A stretch of DNA of 19,760 bases from Lachnospiraceae bacterium (GTDB taxonomy: Bacteria; Bacillota_A; Clostridia; Lachnospirales; Lachnospiraceae): the NCBI GenBank assembly GCA_017416505.1, contig JAFQCI010000005.1:1-19760 (forward strand). The letters run 5' to 3'. The position numbers and the translations under genes are program-made. Numbering within the stretch: position 1 is the first letter of the stretch; each line of letters opens with the position of its first letter. The notes beneath the pieces are model-generated. The model was not told where the DNA came from, searched no databases, and worked only from the letters and a program-made list of their open reading frames with translations. This document shows positions 1 through 6,706 of this stretch, one piece after another.

Positions 1-70
1 AAATGAAAACAATTCAGAAAAAAAGTAAGGGGAAAGAATAAATTACTAAAGTCCGTGACAGAGAAAAAAA

Positions 71-104
71 CGCTGTAACACCTATATTTACTAGGTTTAC
101 AGCG
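71..104 (-). terminator. Bidirectional intrinsic terminator downstream of tRNA-Arg
   Basis: An 8-bp arm (CGCTGTAA with TTACAGCG) is followed, after one bulged base, by a 5-bp arm (ACCTA with TAGGT) closing a 7-base loop. On the minus strand the stem is followed by seven T residues (the A run at 64-70). On the plus strand it is followed by ATTTTATTTTTT. It can therefore end transcription from both sides. Its most evident job is to terminate the minus-strand tRNA transcript; a plus-strand gene left of the window could also use it. Positions 1-70 and 105-227 show no gene I can support. Confidence 0.85.
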
Positions 105-227
105 ATTTTATTTTTTGCAAACTGTCAAAGATGGGATTATACAACCTAAAAATTCCTAATACAAGTTCGAATACTTTTCCATACTGTTCATTAAAAAAAA
201 GAGCCATCACTTACGACAGCACTTTCA

Positions 228-301
228 TGTTCCCGAGGCGATTCGAACGCCCGACCCTTCGCTTAGGAGGCGAATGCTCTATCCTGCTGAGCTACGGAAA
301 C
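228..301 (-). tRNA. tRNA-Arg, anticodon CCU
   Basis: The minus strand folds as a complete cloverleaf of 74 nt. The acceptor arms GTTTCCG and CGGGAAC pair over 7 bp with one T-G wobble, and the discriminator base is A. The D-arm region begins TAGCTCAG. The anticodon loop is CTCCTAA (263-269) between TTCGC and GCGAA, giving anticodon CCT, which reads AGG. The T-loop contains GTTCGAATC. The CCA end is not encoded, since TGA follows the discriminator. It lies directly downstream of the DUF3881-type gene and has its own likely promoter and terminator. Confidence 0.96.
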
Positions 302-312
302 CAACATCTATA

Positions 313-341
313 TTTATAACAGATTTTTTATAAAAAATCAA
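313..341 (-). promoter_or_regulatory. Probable promoter of tRNA-Arg
   Basis: On the minus strand TTGATT (336-341) and TATAAA (313-318) are spaced by exactly 17 bases. The -10 box ends 12 bases before the mature tRNA 5' end, as expected for a tRNA promoter. It overlaps the 3' end of the upstream protein gene. The palindrome GATTTTTTATAAAAAATC occupies the spacer region and could also be a weak terminator for that gene. Confidence 0.45.
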
Positions 342-1206
342 CCTTTCCCTGAAGCCAGATTACACCTTTAAATCTTCTTCCCGCCAAAGGCTCCCCTAAC
401 AAATCAATAGAATTAATACAAACGTCAAAAATCACCTGATTGCAATCAATCAATAAGGAATACAGCATTTCTCCTGTTTCTACATTATAAATCGGATTTA
501 CATTCAAAATACTTCCAATAATAGAATAATGGTCGCTCTCGATTCCATAAGGAATAAAGGTAGAGTCTACAATAGATAAAATATCTTCTCTTTTCGCCCT
601 CTTTGAAACAATAGAGTACATATCCATATCTTCCAAAGTAAGACTTTCCAAAGCCTCGATATTTCCCTCTTTCGCTGCCCGTATTAATTGGTTACGGTTC
701 TCATTTCCCGCCTGTTCTAATTCCACCTGGGTTTCATTTTTCTGAATAGGTAAAATAACCTTACCCTCTTTCGAAAGACCTGCCAACACCACTCTGGCAA
801 CCTCGTTATGATAAGAACGGTACAGATACCGCTCCACATACTCTCCTAAATTCTGCAGATAAAAAATCATGGAAACACCAATATTAATATTCTCGCAAAT
901 GCCGGAATATGCCTCCTTATCCGTATGACGTTCAATTAAAATATCATTATAATTTACGCCATACCCTCCCCTAAGATAAGGAAAGGTATATTCCACATTT
1001 AAAAATCCCTTTTCATCATATTCTCCTACCACACTTAATCCAATTCCCGGACCAAAATCTTTATTTACCTGCACCAGGGTATTCTTCTCCCCGACTTTAG
1101 CAGATTTCTTTTCTGTAGGTAAATGAAGTGCCTTGCCAATCAATACATCCATTTCCTTTTTCGTGCTGATTCTACTAAATCCAATTGCTCTCATATAATG
1201 ATTCAA
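328..1206 (-). CDS. DUF3881-family protein, function unknown
   Basis: This is a soluble protein of about 292 residues with no signal peptide or membrane segment. The N-terminus (NHYMRAIGFSRI) and overall length match what I recall of the DUF3881 family, found mainly in Lachnospiraceae; no activity is known to me. An open frame extends to an ATG at 1242. However, the strong site AAGGAGGT lies inside that extension and is 8 bases before a TTG at 1206, so I chose the TTG start. The region around residues 170-195 is Glu/Asn/Gln-rich and resembles a linker between an N-terminal domain and a C-terminal domain. It starts 50 bases after the HD-GYP gene on the same strand, so the two are probably co-transcribed. 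That pairing hints at a signalling or envelope role, but this is inference. Confidence 0.8.
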   Translation of the reverse strand: MNHYMRAIGFSRISTKKEMDVLIGKALHLPTEKKSAKVGEKNTLVQVNKDFGPGIGLSVVGEYDEKGFLNVEYTFPYLRGGYGVNYNDILIERHTDKEAYSGICENINIGVSMIFYLQNLGEYVERYLYRSYHNEVARVVLAGLSKEGKVILPIQKNETQVELEQAGNENRNQLIRAAKEGNIEALESLTLEDMDMYSIVSKRAKREDILSIVDSTFIPYGIESDHYSIIGSILNVNPIYNVETGEMLYSLLIDCNQVIFDVCINSIDLLGEPLAGRRFKGVIWLQGKVDFL

Positions 1207-1256
1207 CAATAACACCTCCTTATAAACTCCCCATATATTCAAAACTTATATTATTC

Positions 1257-2321
1257 TTAAATACTATCTACACTATCCACAATAAACAATGACAATTCCT
1301 TCATTAAATCTTTCAAAATATACTTATTATAGACCTCGCCCTGTTTATCTTTTATCAGACGAAGAAGTGGTCTTGCAGGATATCCCTTATTCTGCCTATG
1401 CACCATAGCAGTATCCCCTTCGCTTGTTACTACAATGCTTCCGGTAGGATAAAGTGCCACAGAATCCATAAATGCCTTCACAACCTTTTCATCAAAGAGT
1501 TTACCACAATTACCTTGAATATATTCTATGGCTTCATATACTCTGGAGCGGTCTGTCACCCCGAAGACCATGCCGTCAAAGGTATCACATACTGCAACAA
1601 TACGGCTTCCTCGATCAATATTCGTACCAAATAAACCGGAAGGATAACCGGAACCATCAATCCTTTCATGATGATTTCTTACAATATCCAATACCATATC
1701 GGAATACATATCCTTTTTTCTCAGATGGTCCAAACCATAAAAAACATGATTTTTAACCACTTCCACCTTACTATTTCCTAAATCATCATCAAATTCATTC
1801 CGAAATACTGCAGGCACAAAAGTCATACCAATATCATGCAACAATGCTCCAATGGCATATTCTTTTACCGAATGTCTTGGAATCTGTAATTTCAAAGCCA
1901 CCATAGTAGTCAATGCCGCAACATTAATAGCGTGTTCATAAGCAGCATGGTCACTATTTCGAATTTTATTTACATTTATGAACACCTCTTCCTGGTTCAT
2001 AACACTTTGTAAAATTTCTTCCGTAACCCTTCCAATCTCCACATCTTCCGCCGGAGTGCCCTTGGTCTGGTTTTTCACAATTCCTTTAATCAGATGGTAA
2101 CATTCTTCCTTTACTTCCTCGTCTACCATCTCATCATAATCCACACCAACATATAATTCATCTTTAATCTGAATTTCCTCTACTCCCAAATCCAGAAATG
2201 TCTGAATATAGTCTGTCTTTATTACCGTTCCATCCGGTATTAACATAACCCCGTTACTATTAAAAATAGGCTGGGCCAATATTTCTTTTCCCTGTATATC
2301 TTTGACTTTTATGGTCTTCAT
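1257..2321 (-). CDS. HD-GYP domain protein, probable cyclic-di-GMP phosphodiesterase
   Basis: This 354-residue cytoplasmic protein has an N-terminal segment (1-60) like the small beta-rich domain often found before HD-GYP domains. The HD-GYP domain spans about 120-290. Visible metal/catalytic residues are H130, the HD pair H162-D163 in LLHDIG, H192, and the signature HHERIDGSGYP at 217-227, with D246 in CDTFD. Family members hydrolyse cyclic-di-GMP. The key motifs are intact, so activity is expected but not proven. About 60 C-terminal residues lie beyond the domain. The ATG start has a strong site (AAGGAGGG, 6 bases upstream). It is first in a two-gene unit with the DUF3881-type gene. A TATAAT at 2465-2470 on this strand could be its -10 box, but no good -35 is seen. 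Confidence 0.9.
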   Translation of the reverse strand: MKTIKVKDIQGKEILAQPIFNSNGVMLIPDGTVIKTDYIQTFLDLGVEEIQIKDELYVGVDYDEMVDEEVKEECYHLIKGIVKNQTKGTPAEDVEIGRVTEEILQSVMNQEEVFINVNKIRNSDHAAYEHAINVAALTTMVALKLQIPRHSVKEYAIGALLHDIGMTFVPAVFRNEFDDDLGNSKVEVVKNHVFYGLDHLRKKDMYSDMVLDIVRNHHERIDGSGYPSGLFGTNIDRGSRIVAVCDTFDGMVFGVTDRSRVYEAIEYIQGNCGKLFDEKVVKAFMDSVALYPTGSIVVTSEGDTAMVHRQNKGYPARPLLRLIKDKQGEVYNKYILKDLMKELSLFIVDSVDSI

Positions 2322-2353
2322 AAACGTCCCTCCTTATCTGCCTCTCCCATAAA

Positions 2354-2417
2354 ATGATATTGGAGTCAAAGGTATTTTCACCTTTGGTACCTATGAATTG
2401 CTACGCACTATGTACCC
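2354..2417 (-). repeat. Dispersed intergenic repeat, copy A
   Basis: The stretch ATGATATTGGAGTCAAAGG through to CTACGCACTATGTACCC matches, base for base over much of its length, the sequence at about 6141-6205 (ATGACGTTGGGGTAAAAG through CTACGCATTTTGTACTCC). It holds a small hairpin, CAAAGGT with ACCTTTG, at 2367-2385. It looks like a non-coding repeat of a kind seen between genes in Lachnospiraceae chromosomes; strand is arbitrary. The rest of 2322-2567 is AT-rich and shows no gene. Confidence 0.6.
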
Positions 2418-2567
2418 ACATAATTCTAATGTCTGGTTACCTATTATTTTATCAAATTTTCTGAATTATACAAGTCTTTCATATGTATAAATTACAACAG
2501 TTTTCGTAAAAATAAGTATATTATTTGATTAAATTGCCGATTCTTTCGTATTTTTATGGATTTATGA

Positions 2568-2596
2568 TTGACATAGGAATTAGAATCGTATATAAT
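2568..2596 (+). promoter_or_regulatory. Consensus sigma-A promoter of adhE
   Basis: TTGACA (2568-2573) and TATAAT (2591-2596) are both perfect consensus hexamers with an ideal 17-base spacer. Transcription should begin near 2603, giving a leader of about 50 bases before the adhE start. A perfect promoter fits a very strongly expressed fermentative enzyme, and it is followed immediately by a Rex-like operator. Confidence 0.92.
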
Positions 2597-2607
2597 GAGG
2601 ATAATAA

Positions 2608-2625
2608 TTGTTAAAAATTTATCAA
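2608..2625 (+). promoter_or_regulatory. Rex-type redox operator
   Basis: The 18-base sequence TTGTTAAAAATTTATCAA fits the Rex consensus TTGTTAA-N4-TTAACAA with one mismatch in the right arm. It lies just downstream of the predicted transcription start, where a bound repressor would block RNA polymerase. Rex is an NADH/NAD+-sensing repressor known to control adhE in several Firmicutes. The rex gene is not in the window, so the assignment rests on motif and position. Confidence 0.7.
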
Positions 2626-2651
2626 TTTCAAATTACAGGAGGAAACCCATT

Positions 2652-5276
2652 ATGTCAAAGACTGAAACTGCAGAAGTTAAAAACTTCGCAATCGTTGATA
2701 GTGCAGAATCTCTTGAAGCTAAAATCGCTGAAGTAAAAGAAGCTCAAAAGATTTTCGCTACCTACACTCAAGAACAAGTAGATAAGATTTTTAAAGCCGC
2801 AGCAATGGCTGCGAACAAGCAAAGAATTCCACTAGCTAAGATGGCTGTAGAAGAAACTGGCATGGGTATCGTAGAAGATAAGGTTATTAAAAATCACTAC
2901 GCTGCAGAATACATCTACAATGCATACAAGAACACTAAGACTTGTGGTGTAATTGAAGAAGATAAATCTTACGGAATTAAGAAAGTTGCGGAACCTATCG
3001 GCTTAGTTGGTGCTGTTATTCCTACTACAAACCCAACTTCAACTGCTATCTTCAAGACTTTAATTTCTTTAAAGACTAGAAACGGTATCATCATTTCCCC
3101 ACATCCACGTGCTAAGAAGAGTACTATCGCAGCTGCTAAAGTTGTTTTAGATGCTGCGGTAGAAGCTGGTGCACCAGCTGGTATCATTGGATGGATTGAT
3201 GTTCCTTCTCTTGAACTTACAAATATGATTATGGCTGAATCAGACATCATCTTAGCTACTGGTGGTCCTGGTATGGTTAAGGCTGCTTACTCTTCAGGAA
3301 CTCCTGCTTTAGGTGTAGGTGCTGGTAATACTCCTGTAATTATGGATGAATCTTGTGATGTTAGATTAGCTGTTAACTCTTTAATTCATTCTAAGACTTT
3401 CGATAACGGTATGATTTGTGCTTCTGAACAATCTGTTATCGTTGACCAGAAGATTTACAAAGAAGTTAAGAAAGAATTCCAGGATAGAGGATGTTACTTC
3501 TGTAATCCAGAAGAAACTGAAAAGGTTAGAAAGACTATCCTTATCAACGGTGCATTAAATGCTAAGATCGTTGGTCAAAAGCCTGTTACTATCGCTAAGT
3601 TAGCTGGATTTGATATTCCTGCTGAAACTAAGATTTTAATTGGTGAAGTAGAATCTGTTGCATTAGAAGAAGAATTCGCTCATGAAAAATTATCTCCAGT
3701 ATTAGCAATGTACAAATCAAAAGATTTTGATGATGCTCTTGCTAAAGCTGAAGTTTTAGTAGCTGATGGTGGTTACGGACATACTTCTTCTTTATATATT
3801 AACTTAGGAACAGGACAAGAAAAGATTGCTAAATTCCAAGCTGCTATGAAGACTTGTCGTATCCTTATCAATACTCCTTCTTCACAAGGTGGTATCGGTG
3901 ACTTATACAACTTTAAGTTAGCTCCTTCTTTAACCTTAGGATGTGGTTCTTGGGGTGGAAACTCTGTTTCTGAAAACGTTGGTGTAAAACACTTAATCAA
4001 TATTAAGACAGTAGCTGAAAGGAGAGAAAACATGCTTTGGTTTAGAGCACCTGAAAAGGTATACTTCAAGAAGGGCTGTCTTCCAGTAGCTCTTGATGAA
4101 TTAGGAACTATTATGAATAAGAAGAAAGCCTTCGTTGTAACTGACTCTTTCTTATATAAGAGTGGAGCAACTAAGTGCATTACTGATAAATTAGATGAAA
4201 TGGGTATTCAACATACTACATTCTTTGAAGTAGCTCCAGATCCAAACCTTGCTTCTGCAACTGCTGGTGCTAAGGCTATGAGAGCATTCGAACCAGACGT
4301 TATCATCGCTGTTGGTGGTGGTTCTGCAATGGATGCTGGTAAGATTATGTGGGTATTATATGAACATCCAGAAGTTGACTTCTTAGATATGGCTATGAGA
4401 TTTATGGATATCCGTAAGAGAGTTTACACTTTCCCTAAGATGGGTGAAAAGGCATACTTTGTTGCTATCCCTACTTCTTCAGGTACTGGTTCAGAAGTTA
4501 CTCCTTTCGCAGTTATCACTGACGAAAAGACTGGTCACAAGTATCCACTTGCTGATTACGAATTACTTCCTAACATGTCAATCATTGATGCTGACATGAT
4601 GATGGGACAACCTAAGGGATTAACTTCCGCTTCAGGTATTGATGCTTTAACTCATGCATTAGAAGCATATGCTTCTATCATGGCAACTGATTACACAGAT
4701 GGTTTAGCATTAAAGGCTATGAAGAACATCTTCGCATATTTACCAAATGCTTATAACTTAGGAGCAGAAGATCCAATCGCTCGTGAAAAGATGGCAGATG
4801 CTTCTACTATGGCTGGTATGGCATTCGCTAATGCATTCTTAGGTGTATGTCACTCTATGGCTCATAAGTTAGGTGCTTTCCACCACTTACCACACGGTGT
4901 TGCTAACGCATTACTTATCACTGAAGTTATGAAGTTCAATGCTGCTCACGTTCCTACTAAGATGGGTACTTTCTCTCAATATCAATACCCACATGCATTC
5001 GAAAGATACGTTGAATGTGCTAACTTCTTAGGAATCGCTGGTAAGAATGACCAAGAAAAATTCGATAACCTTCTTAAAGCTATCGAAGATCTTAAGACTG
5101 CTGTTGGTATTAAGAAGACAATCGCTGAATATGGCGTAGATGAAAAGTACTTCTTAGACAACTTAGATGCAATGGTTGAACAAGCATTTGACGACCAATG
5201 TACAGGTGCAAACCCTCGTTATCCATTAATGGAAGAAATGAAGGCTATGTACTTAAAGGTTTACTACGGAAAGTAA
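2652..5276 (+). CDS. adhE: Bifunctional acetaldehyde-CoA / alcohol dehydrogenase AdhE
   Basis: This 874-residue cytoplasmic enzyme reduces acetyl-CoA to acetaldehyde and then ethanol, using two NADH, so it disposes of reducing power during fermentation. The N-terminal half is an aldehyde dehydrogenase with catalytic C256 in GMICASEQ. A linker near 450-465 leads to the iron-dependent alcohol dehydrogenase half. There GGGSAMD (555-561) binds nucleotide, and the metal ligands correspond to D664, H668, H734 and H748 (DALTHALE and HSMAHK...PHG). Length is normal for AdhE, which forms spirosome filaments in other species. The start at 2652 (MSKTET) has AGGAGG nine bases upstream; an in-frame ATG at 2595 lies inside the promoter -10 box and cannot be used. 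Codon choice is strongly skewed (AAG, TTC, GTT, GCT, TTA), unlike the neighbours, as expected for very high expression. It is monocistronic. Confidence 0.98.
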   Translation: MSKTETAEVKNFAIVDSAESLEAKIAEVKEAQKIFATYTQEQVDKIFKAAAMAANKQRIPLAKMAVEETGMGIVEDKVIKNHYAAEYIYNAYKNTKTCGVIEEDKSYGIKKVAEPIGLVGAVIPTTNPTSTAIFKTLISLKTRNGIIISPHPRAKKSTIAAAKVVLDAAVEAGAPAGIIGWIDVPSLELTNMIMAESDIILATGGPGMVKAAYSSGTPALGVGAGNTPVIMDESCDVRLAVNSLIHSKTFDNGMICASEQSVIVDQKIYKEVKKEFQDRGCYFCNPEETEKVRKTILINGALNAKIVGQKPVTIAKLAGFDIPAETKILIGEVESVALEEEFAHEKLSPVLAMYKSKDFDDALAKAEVLVADGGYGHTSSLYINLGTGQEKIAKFQAAMKTCRILINTPSSQGGIGDLYNFKLAPSLTLGCGSWGGNSVSENVGVKHLINIKTVAERRENMLWFRAPEKVYFKKGCLPVALDELGTIMNKKKAFVVTDSFLYKSGATKCITDKLDEMGIQHTTFFEVAPDPNLASATAGAKAMRAFEPDVIIAVGGGSAMDAGKIMWVLYEHPEVDFLDMAMRFMDIRKRVYTFPKMGEKAYFVAIPTSSGTGSEVTPFAVITDEKTGHKYPLADYELLPNMSIIDADMMMGQPKGLTSASGIDALTHALEAYASIMATDYTDGLALKAMKNIFAYLPNAYNLGAEDPIAREKMADASTMAGMAFANAFLGVCHSMAHKLGAFHHLPHGVANALLITEVMKFNAAHVPTKMGTFSQYQYPHAFERYVECANFLGIAGKNDQEKFDNLLKAIEDLKTAVGIKKTIAEYGVDEKYFLDNLDAMVEQAFDDQCTGANPRYPLMEEMKAMYLKVYYGK

Positions 5277-5310
5277 GATTTGCTTTTAAAATAGCATAAT
5301 GGGATAAAAG

Positions 5311-5344
5311 AAATCCCTCTGGAATGTTTATTCCAGAGGGATTT
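5311..5344 (+). terminator. Strong intrinsic terminator of adhE, shared with the convergent gene
   Basis: A perfect 14-bp stem (AAATCCCTCTGGAA with TTCCAGAGGGATTT) encloses a six-base loop, and a T-rich run follows on the plus strand. The minus strand reads into GGGATTTCTTTTAT, so it can also end the convergent gene whose stop is at 5357. The core CCCTCTGGAA/TTCCAGAGGG is repeated exactly at 15803-15828. Confidence 0.95.
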
Positions 5345-5356
5345 TTTTCTTATTAT

Positions 5357-5986
5357 CTACTTACAATTTACTAACTGAAACATAATAACAATAATAATAA
5401 CAATATTACAAATAATCTTATGATTTTCAAAAAAAGAAAATACTTTATGGTCTGCCCTTCGTTCTATATAAGCCACATTTTTATATTCATTTACGATATC
5501 TTCATCAAGACCAATTTCTATTTTCATAATTACATCCTTTAAATTTGAAATCTGTTCCCTACAATATCGTTGTTCTGCTTTTAAAGTGAAAATTCCTCTT
5601 TTAGCTTTATACTTCATAAAAGCTAATGTTTCATTATTCACATTAAATTCAAAAATTTTTTCTATCATCCAAATTCCGCTTTTTATAAATGCTATTCCTA
5701 CAACTATAAATGCAATCCAAATTCCCCAAACACCAGGATAAAATATTGAATATTCACTTTTAAGTGAAAGAAAAAAGGACTCTGCTATAGAAATCAAACA
5801 AAAAATTAAAATAGATAAATACATTTCATTGCGTTTATGATTTAGTCTAATGTTTGTACCTTTTTCCTGTTCTTCATATTGATAAATAACAAAATTTATT
5901 TTATTAATTAAAGGATACTTACTTGCATCATGAAATCTACTCTCTATTGTATCTTTTTGTATTCTATCTTCTGTTGATTCAAACAT
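5357..5986 (-). CDS. Small integral membrane protein, paralogue 1 of 2
   Basis: I do not recognise the family. The 209-residue protein has a charged cytosolic-looking N-terminus, two adjacent membrane segments (about 55-74 and 84-104), a long soluble stretch with a conserved block TLKAEQRYCREQISNLK (134-150), the block IERRAD.K.F.FFE.HKII (174-192), and a final hydrophobic segment (190-205). A second copy at 16007-16636 is aligned along its whole length and appears roughly 60% identical by eye, with the same three hydrophobic segments. The start has GGAGGG about eight bases upstream. It converges on adhE and shares its terminator. Because the two copies flank a peptide cluster, an immunity role is conceivable, but duplication of a resident gene explains the data equally well. 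Confidence 0.85.
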   Translation of the reverse strand: MFESTEDRIQKDTIESRFHDASKYPLINKINFVIYQYEEQEKGTNIRLNHKRNEMYLSILIFCLISIAESFFLSLKSEYSIFYPGVWGIWIAFIVVGIAFIKSGIWMIEKIFEFNVNNETLAFMKYKAKRGIFTLKAEQRYCREQISNLKDVIMKIEIGLDEDIVNEYKNVAYIERRADHKVFSFFENHKIICNIVIIIVIMFQLVNCK

Positions 5987-6038
5987 TCTACAGTCCCTCC
6001 CAAATTTACTTGTAAGATGTTGTCTATATTTCCTGTTA

Positions 6039-6206
6039 CATACTATTAAATTATGATATCATTTTATCATATGATGTTGGGGTAAAAAGATATTTTGACC
6101 CTGGTATCATACTATTAAGTTATGATATCATTTTATCATATGACGTTGGGGTAAAAGATATTTTAACCCCATAATATCTACGGATTACTACGCATTTTGT
6201 ACTCCC
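6039..6206 (-). repeat. 69-bp tandem duplication running into dispersed repeat copy B
   Basis: Two adjacent units begin CATACTATTAA at 6039 and at 6108, a period of 69 bases, and differ at only a few positions. Each contains the palindrome ATGATATCAT and a hairpin of the form GGGGTAAAA...TTTTAACCCC. The second unit continues through CTACGGATTACTACGCATTTTGTACTCC. This last part matches repeat copy A at 2354-2417. It is non-coding and lies between the membrane protein gene and the IS66 remnant. Confidence 0.75.
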
Positions 6207-6218
6207 GCAAGACTTCGC

Positions 6219-6438
6219 ACGTATAACTTTTGGAACCTGCTAGTCTGCCATCACAGTTCACAAGCCCCGATGTTTCGTCAGCCTGAATGACATAATAATC
6301 ATACACCTACATGATGTTCATCGACTTCTATTTTTGCCGGAGTGAAATGATAGCGTTTTGCAATCATATCCGGAGCTGTTTCCAACCATTTTTACCGAAT
6401 TCAGCAGTCAGTTCTTCTTCTGTAAATTTAACTGCCAT
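6219..6438 (-). pseudogene. IS66-type transposase (TnpC) remnant, internally deleted and frameshifted
   Basis: The minus strand starts with ATG at 6438, preceded by AAAGGAG, and reads MAVKFTEEELTAEF, typical of IS66 transposase N-termini. Sequence then jumps, in another frame, to TAPDMIAKRYHFTPAK followed by EVDEHHVGVY, a conserved IS66 segment. A further frame change leads to YVIQADETSGLVN and DGRLAGSKSY, which matches the YVIQADETPV.VN.DG.PAGSKSYMW region. Normal members are about 500 residues, so most of the protein is gone. It cannot make an active transposase. It shows that an IS66 element once sat here and decayed. Confidence 0.8.
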
Positions 6439-6464
6439 AATAAATACTCCTTTAACTAGAACTT

Positions 6465-6473
6465 ATTATAGCA
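6465..6473 (-). promoter_or_regulatory. Relic extended -10 promoter of the IS66 tnpC remnant
   Basis: On the minus strand TGCTATAAT is an extended -10 box, 26 bases upstream of the tnpC remnant start and its ribosome site. No clear -35 is seen. It may still drive transcription leftward into the repeats. Confidence 0.35.
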
Positions 6474-6515
6474 GACATGTCGCATTTACGCCACTTTAGG
6501 CACTTTTATCGTTCG

Positions 6516-6680
6516 TCATTTTGACGGTGGATCTTCCATCTCCTCAATGGGATGTTGGGCTACAATAGCAAAGCCCTTCATAAGCCACTGGTACTGCTCA
6601 GATGTGATTTCCATTGCCTGAAACTCCGTTCGTGGCCAGTTGAAAGCTCCATTGTCCAGCCTTTTATAAAGAAATAAAGG
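6516..6680 (-). pseudogene. IS66 Orf2 (TnpB) C-terminal fragment
   Basis: Fifty-four codons plus a TGA read LFLYKRLDNGAFNWPR then SEQYQWLMKGF, the C-terminal half of the IS66 accessory protein TnpB (compare family pattern YKRLENG.F.WPR and ..QF.WLM.GL). The N-terminal half is missing. The reading frame runs out exactly where the 3' end of the RiPP exporter gene begins, so the cluster edge lies within or against this element. It is in the usual IS66 order before tnpC. Confidence 0.8.
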
Positions 6681-6706
6681 AAAAAAAACAGATTTAGCTG
6701 TTCTTT
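6681..6706 (-). terminator. Possible terminator at the end of the RiPP transport operon
   Basis: On the minus strand AAAGAACAG, a six-base CTAAAT loop and CTGTTTTTT can pair over nine positions (one G-T wobble), and the T run continues for eight residues. The exporter stop codon TAA lies in the loop. The stem is mostly A-T, so the strength is uncertain. Confidence 0.45.

Noticed and set aside
105..227. Short plus-strand frame starting at 131 across the tRNA
   Set aside because: It runs antisense through the tRNA-Arg gene and has no ribosome site.
2595..2651. Upstream in-frame ATG extending adhE by 19 residues
   Set aside because: It lies inside the -10 box of a perfect promoter and has no ribosome site, whereas the ATG at 2652 has AGGAGG at good spacing.
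3773..4180. Long minus-strand frame of 135 codons within adhE
   Set aside because: It lies wholly inside the well-supported adhE and arises from its strongly biased codon use.
6311..6499. Plus-strand frame of 62 codons
   Set aside because: It runs opposite to clear IS66 transposase remnants on the minus strand and has no matching ribosome site or family.
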